Assembly: GCF_027922005.1 (NCBI RefSeq)
Contig: NZ_BSEV01000018.1
Span: forward strand, 1 to 64,000
Length of the DNA stretch: 64,000 nucleotides
Direction of reading: 5' to 3'
From: Streptosporangium carneum
Lineage (GTDB): Bacteria > Actinomycetota > Actinomycetes > Streptosporangiales > Streptosporangiaceae
Part shown: piece after piece, positions 45,645-54,617 of the stretch
Position numbering within the stretch: position 1 is the stretch's first letter
Layout: each line of letters begins with the position of its first letter
Position numbers and translations under genes: made by a program
The notes under the pieces: model-generated
What the model saw: the letters and a program-made list of their open reading frames with translations, nothing else
Told to the model about the DNA's origin: nothing
Database searches by the model: none

Positions 45645-46445
45645 GTGGAGGAAACGGCGCGTGAGGTCGTGACCGGTGACGGGGTCCGGCTGGTCTGCCG
45701 GGACGGCGGGGGGCCGGGCCCGGCCGTCGTGCTGTTGCACGGCCTGGCCGGGGCGTCGAGCGAGTGGAGGGCCGTGGCGGACCTGCTCGGTCCGGAGTGG
45801 CGGACCGTCGCCGTCGACCAGCGCGGGCACGGAGACAGCGAGAGGCGTCCCGCCGACGTCTCCCGGGCCGCTCACGTCGCCGACGTCGTCGAAGTGATCG
45901 GCGCGCTGCGGCTGGGGCCTGTGGCGCTGGTCGGCCAGTCGCTCGGCGGCAACACGGCTCTGCTGGTCGCCGCGGCGGCTCCCGACCTGGTCAGGGGGCT
46001 GGTCCTGGTCGAGGCCGGTCCCGGGCGGCCGGATCCCGCCGCGCCGGGCGAGATCGGTGGCTGGCTGGACTCCTGGCCGGTGCCGTTCCCCGACCGGGAG
46101 CGGGCGGCCGACTTCCTCGGGGGCGGGAGCGTGGGACGGGGCTGGGCGTCCGGGCTCGTGGAGACCGACGAGGGGCTGTGGCCCCGTTTCGACCGCGAGG
46201 TCGTGGTGGCGTCGCTCACCGCCGCGTGCGAGCGGTCCTACTGGGACGAGTGGCGGCGGATCCGGTGCCCGGCGCTGGTGGTGCTGGGGGAGAGGGGGAT
46301 CGTCGGCGTCGGGGAGAGCGACCGGATGCGCGACCTGCGCCCCGACATCCCGATCGCCGTGGTCGCCGGAGCCGGTCATGATCTCCATCTCGAGGACCCC
46401 CGCGCGTTGCACGAGCGGATGGCGGGTTTTCTGCGGGGCCTGTGA
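45645..46445 (+). CDS. Alpha/beta hydrolase
   Basis: This 266-aa alpha/beta hydrolase has LLHGLAGASSEW (oxyanion region), DQRGHGDS, nucleophile motif GQSLGG and a C-terminal His in GAGHDLHLEDP. The usual acid residue is not obvious in the LGERGIVG segment, where Glu may replace Asp. The GTG start is 6 nt after TAGCCT, the leaderless pattern. Substrate unknown; an epoxide hydrolase, esterase or haloperoxidase-like role cannot be separated. Confidence 0.85.
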   Translation: MEETAREVVTGDGVRLVCRDGGGPGPAVVLLHGLAGASSEWRAVADLLGPEWRTVAVDQRGHGDSERRPADVSRAAHVADVVEVIGALRLGPVALVGQSLGGNTALLVAAAAPDLVRGLVLVEAGPGRPDPAAPGEIGGWLDSWPVPFPDRERAADFLGGGSVGRGWASGLVETDEGLWPRFDREVVVASLTAACERSYWDEWRRIRCPALVVLGERGIVGVGESDRMRDLRPDIPIAVVAGAGHDLHLEDPRALHERMAGFLRGL

Positions 46446-46467
46446 CAGACGATCGCTCCCCACGACA

Positions 46468-46488
46468 GGCCCCGCACCGGGCGGGGCC
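46468..46488. terminator. Hairpin between convergent genes
   Basis: GGCCCCGC and GCGGGGCC form an 8-bp stem with a 5-nt loop in the 49-bp gap between the convergent hydrolase and TetR genes. It probably acts in both directions. Confidence 0.6.
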
Positions 46489-46494
46489 GGGCCG

Positions 46495-47127
46495 TCAGGG
46501 CGGCGCGGCGTCCGCGGGCGAGCGCGTGCTCCGCGTCGCCCGCTCGTGCGCCGACCTCGCGCGGACGGTGAGCACCCCGGCGAGGTCGACGTCGCTGGAA
46601 CGGCCGCCGAAGCCGGACTCCGAGATCAGCCGCGCTCCGAGGACGGCGCTCCAGAAGGTCCGCGCCTCGGTCTCGGCGGGCCGGTCGATGACCCAGTCGT
46701 GACGTTCGAGGACCGCGGTGAGGTACCGCTGCGCCTGACGGAACAGCAGGGCGAGGTCGTGCTGCGCCACCGGCCGCAGCTCCGGCCGGTGCCGGGTGAT
46801 CGACATCGCCTGGACGGCGATCGGCACCGCGGGCAGTGCCAGCGCCGTGCGGGCCATCGCCTCGCGGAACGCCTTGGGGGTGCGTTGCCTGCGGCCGATC
46901 GGCTCCAGCCGCTCGGCGTCGCGGAGCAGCATCAGGAACGCCGCGTGGACGAACAACGCGTCCTTGGACCCGAAGTAGTAGGTGACCTGGTTCGGATGGG
47001 CGCCGGCCGCGGCCGCGATCTCGGCCACGCTCACGGAGCCGGAGTCGCGTTCGGCGAAGAGCGCCACGGCCTGTTCGAGGAGCTGCGCGCGGGTGCGGCG
47101 GCCGCGGCTGCGGGGCGGTTCGCTCAT
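46495..47127 (-). CDS. TetR-family regulator
   Basis: This 210-aa TetR protein has an N-terminal HTH (residues 10-57) with SVSVAEIAAAAGAHPNQVTYYFGSKDALF-like sequence, then a helical ligand domain. It is divergent from fabF, and a palindrome lies 14 bp from its start, so it likely represses itself and fabF in response to an acyl or similar ligand. Confidence 0.9.
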   Translation of the reverse strand: MSEPPRSRGRRTRAQLLEQAVALFAERDSGSVSVAEIAAAAGAHPNQVTYYFGSKDALFVHAAFLMLLRDAERLEPIGRRQRTPKAFREAMARTALALPAVPIAVQAMSITRHRPELRPVAQHDLALLFRQAQRYLTAVLERHDWVIDRPAETEARTFWSAVLGARLISESGFGGRSSDVDLAGVLTVRARSAHERATRSTRSPADAAPP

Positions 47128-47140
47128 GGACACCCGATAT

Positions 47141-47155
47141 TTGTATGCGATACAA
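47141..47155. promoter_or_regulatory. Candidate TetR operator
   Basis: TTGTATGCGATACAA is a perfect 6-bp inverted repeat with a 3-bp centre, in the 78-bp region between the divergent TetR and fabF genes. Its place and symmetry fit a TetR operator. Confidence 0.6.
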
Positions 47156-47205
47156 CTAAGCGAGGGCAAGCCCGGACCCACTGCTTCCACGATGAGGAGA
47201 TCGGC

Positions 47206-48441
47206 ATGAGCGTTCAGGACGTCGTCGTCACCGGTCTGGGTGCGACCACGCCGCTCGGCGGGGACGTCGACTCCCTGTGGCGAGGCCTGCTCGCCGGGCG
47301 CTCCGGCGTGCGCAGGATCGACGACCTGGTGGGCTCCTTCGGCCACGCCGACGAACTGCCCACGAGGATCGCCGCCCCCATGGCGGTCTCCCCCGACGAG
47401 GTGCTGCCCCGCGTCCAGGCCCGGCGCATGGACCGCTGCCAGCAGGCCGCGCTCGTCGCCGCGAGGCAGGCCTGGGCCGACGCCGGCGAGCCCGAGGTCG
47501 ATCCCGTCCGCCTCGCGGTGGTGATCGGCACCGGCATCGCCGGCATCGGCACCCTCCTGGACCAGGACGACCTGATAGAGGAGAAGGGGCCCCACCGGAT
47601 CTCCCCCCTCGCGGTCCCCATGCTGATGCCCAACGGGCCGGCGGCCTGGATCAGCCTGGAGTACGGCGCCCGCGCCGGCGTTTACACGCCGGTCTCCGCG
47701 TGCGCGTCGGGAGCCGAGGCCCTCGCCCTCGCCGCCCGGCTGATCCGGTCCGGCGAGGCCGACGTGGTCATCGCCGGCGGCACGGAGGCCGCCATCACGC
47801 CGCTGACCATCGCCGGGTTCGCCCAGGCGCGCACGCTGTCGAAGCGCAACGACGACCCGGAACGCGCCTCGCGGCCGTTCGACGTCGGCCGTGACGGCTT
47901 CGTGCTCGGGGAGGGGGCGGGCGTCATGGTCCTGGAGAGCGCGGACTTCGCGGCCGGGCGGGGAGCCCGCCTGATCGGCAGGCTGGCCGGCTTCGGCGTC
48001 ACCGCGGACGCCCATCACATCACCGGCCCGGATCCGACGGGCTCGGGCCAGATCCGGGCGATCCTCAAGGCCGTGTCGTCCGCGGGGCTCCGGCCCTCGG
48101 ACGTCGAGCACGTCAACTGCCACGCGACCTCCACCGTCGTGGGCGACGTGGGCGAGGCGGCCGCGATCCGGCAGGCGCTCGGGGACGACGTGGTCCTCAC
48201 CGCGCCCAAGTCCAGCATCGGTCACCTCGTCGGCGCCGCCGGCGCCGTCGAGGCCGTCATCACCCTGCTGTCGGTCGTCGACGGCGTCATCCCGCCCACT
48301 CTCAACCTCGAGCGGAAGGCTCCGGAGGTCGAGCTGGACGTCGTCACCGGGGAGCCGCGCAGACGGCGTCTCGGCGCGGCGCTCTCCAACTCGTTCGGAT
48401 TCGGCGGGCAGAACGTCTCCCTGCTCTTCACCGCCGCCTGA
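47206..48441 (+). CDS. Beta-ketoacyl-ACP synthase (FabF-like)
   Basis: This 411-aa condensing enzyme elongates acyl-ACP with malonyl-ACP. The triad is visible as Cys166 (SACASGAEA), His306 (NCHATSTVVGD) and His340 (SSIGHLVGAAG). ATG follows GAGGAG at 6 nt. There is no ACP, reductase or chain-length factor beside it, so it is not a type II polyketide cluster. Its own TetR partner suggests control by fatty-acid or related metabolite levels. Confidence 0.93.
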   Translation: MSVQDVVVTGLGATTPLGGDVDSLWRGLLAGRSGVRRIDDLVGSFGHADELPTRIAAPMAVSPDEVLPRVQARRMDRCQQAALVAARQAWADAGEPEVDPVRLAVVIGTGIAGIGTLLDQDDLIEEKGPHRISPLAVPMLMPNGPAAWISLEYGARAGVYTPVSACASGAEALALAARLIRSGEADVVIAGGTEAAITPLTIAGFAQARTLSKRNDDPERASRPFDVGRDGFVLGEGAGVMVLESADFAAGRGARLIGRLAGFGVTADAHHITGPDPTGSGQIRAILKAVSSAGLRPSDVEHVNCHATSTVVGDVGEAAAIRQALGDDVVLTAPKSSIGHLVGAAGAVEAVITLLSVVDGVIPPTLNLERKAPEVELDVVTGEPRRRRLGAALSNSFGFGGQNVSLLFTAA

Positions 48442-48777
48442 CCTCTCGGGGGCCTCGGGCGTGCGGCGGGGAGCCGGGGCGGGCGGTGTGGTGAGCGGCT
48501 TCCATACGAGACCACTCAAGAAGCACAAATCTGCCACGCATCATCAGATAGTAAGTCAAGTGAGATTATAGGGATAATTCATACTTTATAACTCCGCGTC
48601 AGCGCTTTCGGTGATCGCCTTGAGGTCGATTTCTTTTTCGCCAGAAAGCTCACAAAAGGCAAAAAGAGCTCATGTGGTCCTATCGCATGAGGGGATTGTG
48701 AAATCGCGATATCTTTGCTTTCCCTTCACGGGGCCTTCTGTGCCGCAGGGCGGATTTCGATCATTGGGTGAGGTCGC
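48442..48777. other. Low-GC region upstream of the EACC1 gene
   Basis: Positions 48500-48740 are far more AT-rich than the rest of the window and should carry the promoter of the conflict system; TTATAACT-like sequence lies near 48588. A 19-mer beginning AAGCTCACAAAAGGC (48646-48664) recurs with one mismatch inside the EACC1 gene at 49018-49036. No coding frame is convincing. Confidence 0.5.
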
Positions 48778-49158
48778 ATGGACGTCGTCGTGACCATGGA
48801 CTCCGGCGCTGACCAGCTCCGCGAGCTCTACGCGTGGCTGACCGAGGAGCCGGAAATCCGCGGGCGGGTGCGCGTGATCGAGCGGCCTCCGCCGAAGGGC
48901 GGCCTTGGGCCGACCATGGACGCCCTTCGCATCGCCCTGGGCTCGGGCGGGGCGGTCGCGGCGATATCCGGCGCGGTGGTCGCCTGGTTGAGAACGCGCC
49001 CCGGCGAGATCTCGATCAAGCTCACAAAAGGCGAAAGTCAGATTGAGGTAACCGGTAAAGGGGTGAAATCGCTGACCGCCAGAGGGGTCAGCGAGCTTAC
49101 GAGACAACTCACCAAGGCCCTGGGAGAGGAACCCTCCGGTGACGGCTCCGGAGACTAG
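48778..49158 (+). CDS. EACC1 (effector-associated constant component) protein
   Basis: This 126-aa protein matches EACC1, described from genomic surveys as a constant partner of NTP-dependent bacterial conflict systems. It has RELYAWLTEEPEIRGRVRV at the start, a PPPKGG turn, a hydrophobic helix LRIALGSGGAVAAISGAVV, WLRTRPGEISIKLTKGES and a charged C terminus. ATG 48778 follows GTGAGG. The next gene starts 20 nt before its stop, so the two are translationally coupled. It is thought to act as an adaptor. The call is from memory of the family pattern. Confidence 0.75.
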   Translation: MDVVVTMDSGADQLRELYAWLTEEPEIRGRVRVIERPPPKGGLGPTMDALRIALGSGGAVAAISGAVVAWLRTRPGEISIKLTKGESQIEVTGKGVKSLTARGVSELTRQLTKALGEEPSGDGSGD

Positions 49159-52100
49159 GTGGATGCTCGCGGCCGAGGGGGCTCGGGTGCTGGTCGTCGG
49201 ATCGGGGAAGTGCGGGCCGGACTCGGTGCTCGATCCGATCGCCTCGGTTCGGACGACGGTGGTCGACCTGGGTGCCTGTCTGGTGGAGCGCGCCGGACTC
49301 GACCCCGCGAATCTCACCGTCCTGGTGGACGCGGAGACGCCGCAGCAGGTGGCCGAGACCCTTCGGCGGACAGCCAGGGACGCCTCCGACGTTCTCGTCT
49401 TCTACTACGTCGGCCACGGCCTGGTGAGCCTCAGCGGTGAGCTGCACCTCGCGACGGCCGCCACCGCGGACCTCACCGAGGGAGCCGCGGGATACCAGGC
49501 TCTCCCGTACTCGGTGGTGAGCGAGGTCCTGTCCCGAAGTCGCGCCCGACTCGTGCTGGTCGTCCTCGACTGCTGTTTCTCCGGCCGCGCGCGGGGGATA
49601 TCGGGAAGCGCCGCCGACGACGCGTTCGACAACACCGGGTGGATCGGGTCGTATTTACTGACCTCCACCGGTCGCGACCAACTCGCCTGGGCGCCGCCGG
49701 GGGAGCGGCACACCGCCTTCTCCGGAGAGCTCATCCGGATCATGCGAGAAGGCGATCCCCTCGCCCCGAGGCTGCTGACCCTGGACGACGTCTCCCGCGT
49801 CCTCGGCAGGGCCCTGAGCCGGAGGCGACTTCCTCCGGCACGTCGCCAGGCGGCCGACGGGCTGGACCGGGAACCGTTCGTGGACAACGCCGCCTACGTC
49901 TCCCCGGCTCCTCCCGGGGTTCCGCCCTCGGTCGACGACGGCCAGCACAGCCCGTACCGGGGGCTGTCCTCCTTCAGGCCCGACGACAGGGTCTACTTCT
50001 TCGGCCGCGGGGAGCTGACCCGATCGCTGTCCGAGCGGATCAGGGAGAACCCGTCCGTCGGTCGGCCGTGGTTGGTGACCGGGCCCTCCGGGTCGGGCAA
50101 GTCATCACTGCTGTGCGCCGGACTGATCCCGGCCCTGTCCTCTGAGTCCTCCACGCAGGGAGGGACGAACGGGGAGCGGTTGTCCTGCGTCTACCTGACC
50201 CCGGGGAACGATCCCCTGGGACGTCTCGCCCAGAGGCTGGCCGCCGTCGGCGGGGTCGACGAGAGCGTCATGCGCGCCCGGCTGGAACGCGATCCGGCCT
50301 CACTCGGCGAGGGGGCGTGGCGAAGGGGGCGCTCCGAACCGGATCCGGGCCTCGGGACCTCCCGCACGGTGCTGATAGTCGACCAGTTCGAGCAGGTCTT
50401 CACCGAGTGCGAGGACACGGCGCAGCGGCTCGCCTTCGTCGGAGCGCTGGGAAGCATGAGCGAGAGCCACGACGTGACGGTGGTGCTGGGCCTGCGCTCT
50501 GACTTCTTCGGGCACTGCGCGGACCATCCCGAGCTCCTGCACGCGCTGCAACACGCCGACGTGGTTCCCCCCATGACCACGGCGGAGCTTCGCGAGGTCA
50601 TCGAGAAGCCGGCCGAGCTGGTCGGGCTGACGTTGGAGACAGGGCTGGCGGACCTGCTTCTGGAGGAATGCGGCAGAGACGGGGAGACGACGGCCAAAGG
50701 ACCGGGAGGCGTTCTCCCCCTGCTGTCGCACGCGCTCATGGAGACCTGGCAGCGCAGACAGGGCGGCGTCCTCACGCTGGCGGGCTACCGCGCCACGGGA
50801 GGCCTCGCGAGATCCCTCTCCCAGACGGCGGACGCCACCCTCGCCGAGTTCCCCCAAGAAGTCGAGCCGCTCGTCCGGCGGATGTTCCTCCGCATGGTGC
50901 GTGTGGAGGACGGCCTGGAGGACACCAGGCGTCATGTGCTGCTCGCCGACCTGCAGGAGCACCTCGAACGGGCCGGACGGCCGGAGGCGGGAGCCGTCAT
51001 CGGCAGGTTCGTCGAGGCCCGGCTCATCTCCGTCGACGGCGACCTCGCCGAGATCACCCACGAAGCCCTGATCCGGCACTGGCCGCGACTGCGGTCCTGG
51101 ATCGAGGAGGACCGGAGCGGCGTCCTCGTGCGCCAGCGCATCGAGGAGTCCGCCCTGGTGTGGGACAGGAACGGCAGGCACCCGAGCCTCCTCGACCGCG
51201 GGCCGCGCCTGAACGAGGCCATGACGTGGGCCGAGAGCCGCACGGACGAGCTGGGGCCGCTCGCACAGGAGTTCCTGCGGGCCGGCGTCGAGAACCACCG
51301 CGGGGAGAGGCGGGCCGAGAGGCGACGTGTCAGGCTCGGGCGCCAGGCGATCGCCTCCCTCGTCGTGCTGCTGATCCTTGCCGTGACAGGCGGGGGGATC
51401 GCCGTCAGGGCGCGCTCGGACGCGGAGGCGGAGCGCGTCGTCGCCCTCTCCCGGCAGGTCGCCGCCCGTGCGGACGCCGTACGCGGCCTTGATCCGTCCC
51501 TGGCGATGCAGCTCAGCCTCGTCGCCTTCCGGATCCGGCCCACCCGGGAGGCGGGCGACAGCCTGCTGTCCGTCTCGGGGTCGCCGACCGCGATACGGCT
51601 GCTCGGCCACAACGGCCCGGTGAGGAATGTGGCGTTCCGCCCTGACGCCCGTGTTCTCGCCAGCACCGGAGGCGACGACACCGTTCGCTTCTGGGACGTG
51701 GGCCTGCGACGCCAGGTGGCCGTCCTGGACAGAGGGCGGCTTCCCAGGAGCGGTCCCGGCGAGCTCTTCTGGTCGGGCGACGGGACGATGCTCCTCGTCG
51801 GCTCCCTGGGGGAGGCTCCCTGGCAGCTCTGGAACGTCCAGGATCTGGGTCGCCTTCGCCTGGTCGGGGAGCTGTCGCCGACGGCGGGGGCGTGGACCGC
51901 CGCGGTGAGACCCGACGGACGGGTGCTCGCGGTCTCCGGCCCCCGGGGGCCCACCGTTCTGTGGGACGGCGACTCGCCCGGCGTGCCCGCGTCCGTCCTG
52001 AAGGGGAACATGTGGGGCGCCGCCGACCTGCTGGCCTTCTCACCCGACGGGAAGGCCCTGCTGGAGGCGCCGATCGTCTCGTACGCGGGACTGTGGGATG

Positions 52101-53566
52101 TGCGCGATCCCCGCACCCCGAAGCTCAGGTCCATCGTCCCCGACTCCGCCAGCACCTACGCCGCAGCCTTCTCCAGGGACAGCCGCCGCCTGGCGATCTC
52201 CGGTGTCCAGGGGAAGCTCACCGTCTTCGACGTCTCGGACATCGGCGCGCTGCGAAAGGTCGCGGCGCTGGAACGCGCCCAGGACACCAGCCATGCCGCG
52301 AGCCTGTCCTTCAACGAGGACGGCTCCCGCCTGGGGGCCGCCTACGCCTCCGAGGACGTGGTGAGGATATGGGACGTGGCCTCGAAGAAGGTCGTCTTCT
52401 CCCTGCCCCATGTCGGGGCCGTCCGGAGCGTGGACTTCGCGGCGAAGGGGAACTCGATCGCCACCGGCGGAAACGACGGGGTCGTCCGCGTCTGGCCGCT
52501 CGACGCGTTTCCCGTCGGGGTTCACTCGGACATCGCGAACACGGTCTCCTTCTCGCCGGACGGTAAGACTCTCGCCTCGACGGGGCTGGACGCCCTGCGC
52601 GTCTGGCGTGTCTCCGGCGGAACCGCGCTGAGAAAGGCAGCGGTGGGGCAGGGGCAGACGAGCGACGCCCTGTCGGTGACCCTCTTCGGTCCGGACGGCA
52701 CGACGCTGTACACCTCCAACAGCATCGCGGACGGCGACCCCTACCACTTCAAGGGCCGAAGTCCCGTCCCGATCGGGGAGTCCGACGGCAGTTCGCAGCA
52801 GTCCGCCTCGGGCATGGCGCTTCGCGGGGACGGCCGGATGCTCGCGCTGACCATGGAACCGATGCGGAACACCGGAGAGGCCGTCGTCGCCCCCTCCCGG
52901 ATCGAGCTGTGGTCACTCGACGCGAAGGGACGCCGCCGGGCCGTCGTGTCGAAGTGGCCCATGGCGGGAGCCCTCTGTGTGGGGTTCGATCCCACGGGGC
53001 GGCTGCTCGCCGCGGGAACCGAGACCGGTGCGGTCCGGGTCTGGGACGTGGGGGATCCGGCCCGCCCCAGGGACGTCGCCTCCGTCGCGGGGGATTCGGC
53101 GAGGGCGAACAGCGTCGCGTTCTCCCCACGGGGGAAGGTGCTCGCGGCCGCCTTCTCCAACGGGGCGGTCCGGCTCTGGGAGGTGTCCGCCGGCGCGGCG
53201 CCCAGGCTCGTGTCCTCGCTGGCGGACACCAGGGGGAGCGTCTCGCGCCTCGCCTTCGACCGCACCGGGACCAGGCTGGCCACCGTCGGCGACGACCGGG
53301 TGGTCCGGCTGTACCAGGTGACGGACCCCCGCAGCCCGGAACCGGTCGCCACCCTCCAGGGGCACACGGCCCCCGTCAGGGACGTGGCCTTCAGTCCGGT
53401 CGACGCCTCCCTGGCGACCGCGGGAGAGGACAACACCGTACGGCTCTGGAACACCGACAAGGACGCGATCGCGTCCTGGATCTGCGCGAACAGTGGAAGC
53501 GGGATCACGCGGGAGGAATGGCGGACCTACGTTTCCGGCGCACCGTACAGTCCTCCCTGTCCATGA
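49139..53566 (+). CDS. Caspase-like / nSTAND NTPase / WD40 conflict protein
   Basis: This 1475-aa protein joins an N-terminal caspase-like (C14) domain (about 10-250; His93 in YYVGHG, Cys146 in LDCCFSG), an nSTAND1-type NTPase (about 270-720; SPYRGLSSF, Walker A GPSGSGKSS at 315-323, LIVDQFEQVF), one membrane helix (about 736-755) and WD40-like repeats from about 822 to the end. GTG 49139 has GGGAGAGGA 8 nt upstream and overlaps EACC1; ATG 49163 is an alternative. The layout suggests a sensor (WD40), an NTP switch (STAND) and a protease effector, probably causing cell death or dormancy on a trigger such as phage. The trigger and substrate are unknown. Confidence 0.88.
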   Translation: MTAPETRWMLAAEGARVLVVGSGKCGPDSVLDPIASVRTTVVDLGACLVERAGLDPANLTVLVDAETPQQVAETLRRTARDASDVLVFYYVGHGLVSLSGELHLATAATADLTEGAAGYQALPYSVVSEVLSRSRARLVLVVLDCCFSGRARGISGSAADDAFDNTGWIGSYLLTSTGRDQLAWAPPGERHTAFSGELIRIMREGDPLAPRLLTLDDVSRVLGRALSRRRLPPARRQAADGLDREPFVDNAAYVSPAPPGVPPSVDDGQHSPYRGLSSFRPDDRVYFFGRGELTRSLSERIRENPSVGRPWLVTGPSGSGKSSLLCAGLIPALSSESSTQGGTNGERLSCVYLTPGNDPLGRLAQRLAAVGGVDESVMRARLERDPASLGEGAWRRGRSEPDPGLGTSRTVLIVDQFEQVFTECEDTAQRLAFVGALGSMSESHDVTVVLGLRSDFFGHCADHPELLHALQHADVVPPMTTAELREVIEKPAELVGLTLETGLADLLLEECGRDGETTAKGPGGVLPLLSHALMETWQRRQGGVLTLAGYRATGGLARSLSQTADATLAEFPQEVEPLVRRMFLRMVRVEDGLEDTRRHVLLADLQEHLERAGRPEAGAVIGRFVEARLISVDGDLAEITHEALIRHWPRLRSWIEEDRSGVLVRQRIEESALVWDRNGRHPSLLDRGPRLNEAMTWAESRTDELGPLAQEFLRAGVENHRGERRAERRRVRLGRQAIASLVVLLILAVTGGGIAVRARSDAEAERVVALSRQVAARADAVRGLDPSLAMQLSLVAFRIRPTREAGDSLLSVSGSPTAIRLLGHNGPVRNVAFRPDARVLASTGGDDTVRFWDVGLRRQVAVLDRGRLPRSGPGELFWSGDGTMLLVGSLGEAPWQLWNVQDLGRLRLVGELSPTAGAWTAAVRPDGRVLAVSGPRGPTVLWDGDSPGVPASVLKGNMWGAADLLAFSPDGKALLEAPIVSYAGLWDVRDPRTPKLRSIVPDSASTYAAAFSRDSRRLAISGVQGKLTVFDVSDIGALRKVAALERAQDTSHAASLSFNEDGSRLGAAYASEDVVRIWDVASKKVVFSLPHVGAVRSVDFAAKGNSIATGGNDGVVRVWPLDAFPVGVHSDIANTVSFSPDGKTLASTGLDALRVWRVSGGTALRKAAVGQGQTSDALSVTLFGPDGTTLYTSNSIADGDPYHFKGRSPVPIGESDGSSQQSASGMALRGDGRMLALTMEPMRNTGEAVVAPSRIELWSLDAKGRRRAVVSKWPMAGALCVGFDPTGRLLAAGTETGAVRVWDVGDPARPRDVASVAGDSARANSVAFSPRGKVLAAAFSNGAVRLWEVSAGAAPRLVSSLADTRGSVSRLAFDRTGTRLATVGDDRVVRLYQVTDPRSPEPVATLQGHTAPVRDVAFSPVDASLATAGEDNTVRLWNTDKDAIASWICANSGSGITREEWRTYVSGAPYSPPCP

Positions 53567-53637
53567 GCCTTTGTTCCGTGAGCCTTTGTTCCGTATTCGG
53601 GGTGACGACCCGCATCGCGGCCCGCGCCCGGCGAGGA

Positions 53638-53690
53638 AGAACACACGACGCCCGGACCGCGAATGTCGAGGTCCGGGCGTCGTGTGTTCT
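53638..53690. terminator. Bidirectional terminator, perfect 21-bp stem
   Basis: Arms 53638-53658 and 53670-53690 are exact complements around an 11-nt loop. It lies 72 bp after the conflict gene and 74 bp after the convergent DoxX-like gene. The core CGACGCCCGG also occurs in the hairpin at 59020-59056. Confidence 0.85.
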
Positions 53691-53763
53691 CACCTGCCTT
53701 TCCGCTGTTCCGTCCTGACAGCCGAACCGCTACGGGTGACGGGTGTCGCGGCGGTTCGGTCTG

Positions 53764-54294
53764 TCAGCGCGGGGCGGCGGGAACCGGCGGACCGTCCGAG
53801 GGATGAGCCGCCTCTCCCCGCGGGGGCAGCGTGGCGGCCACCATCAGCGTCCCGGCGATCAGGACGAGGTTCTTGACGACGAACTCGCCCTCCATCGTGA
53901 GCAGGAGGGGGTTCCCGTCCTTGAACGCGACACTGGGGTGGAGCGCCAGGACCAGGAACGTTCCGATCAGGTGAAGCAGGAGCGCCGGCAGGAACGGGCG
54001 CACCCACCGGCCGGTGATCAGCGCCAGGGAGGCGGCGATCTCGAACACGCCCAGGGCGGGCACCACGAACGACGCCGGCAGCGGCACGAAGGCCAGGGTG
54101 TCGGCGACCAGGTCGCTGACCGGGCTGACGTCCGCCACCTTCAGCGCTCCGAACCACAGGAACACCAGGCCCAGCGTCCCTCGCATAATGGCCGGGAAAC
54201 GCCTGTGGAGAATGGTGGAGACATGGGTCTTGACAGTGGTCAGGGTTCTGGGTATACGGCGTTGATGGAAGTGTGACTGTTTCGTCTGGTACAC
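53764..54294 (-). CDS. DoxX-like membrane protein
   Basis: This 176-aa product has four hydrophobic helices, beginning GTLGLVFLWFGALKV, then FVVPALGVFEIAASLALITG, FLPALLLHLIGTFLVLALHP and FVVKNLVLIAGTLMVAATL, the DoxX/DoxD-like pattern. GTG 54294 is chosen because AAAGGA lies 7 nt upstream and a TATATT -10 lies about 40 bp upstream; the ATG at 54354 would sit upstream of that -10. The N-terminal 50 residues are basic and not conserved-looking. Function in this family is poorly defined, often redox related. Confidence 0.75.
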   Translation of the reverse strand: MYQTKQSHFHQRRIPRTLTTVKTHVSTILHRRFPAIMRGTLGLVFLWFGALKVADVSPVSDLVADTLAFVPLPASFVVPALGVFEIAASLALITGRWVRPFLPALLLHLIGTFLVLALHPSVAFKDGNPLLLTMEGEFVVKNLVLIAGTLMVAATLPPRGEAAHPSDGPPVPAAPR

Positions 54295-54617
54295 GACTAT
54301 ATCCTTTGGCTGGGGGGGTTTGCCGGGTCTAATATAGCTTGGCCCTTTATTCATGAGATTTCGTGAAATGACATAGTCGTGCCAGAAGCAGGGCGCCTAC
54401 GTCCCTCGCCCCCGGCCTCGTCGCCCGTGCCCTCGACCGGATCGCCCACGACACGGCGAGGTCGTCGACCGGATGCGCACCTCTCTGAGCCGATCCCCGT
54501 GGTGATCGTGGGAGGCGGGTCGATTCTCGTCCCCGGCTCGACGCTCTACCCGGACGGCGGCTACGCGTTCCGCTGAGGCGTCCCCTCTGCCGGAGGGTTT
54601 CAGTCCGTGCGATCACC
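54295..54617. other. Divergent intergenic region, DoxX-like and TetR genes
   Basis: This 323-bp region holds the DoxX-like promoter (TATATT near 54332 on the minus strand). A GC-rich frame at 54379-54576 is not supported. No clear operator palindrome was found. Confidence 0.4.

Noticed and set aside
46057..47205. Plus-strand extension upstream of fabF
   Set aside because: It runs antisense to TetR and out of frame through the hydrolase; GAGGAG and the family start fix ATG 47206.
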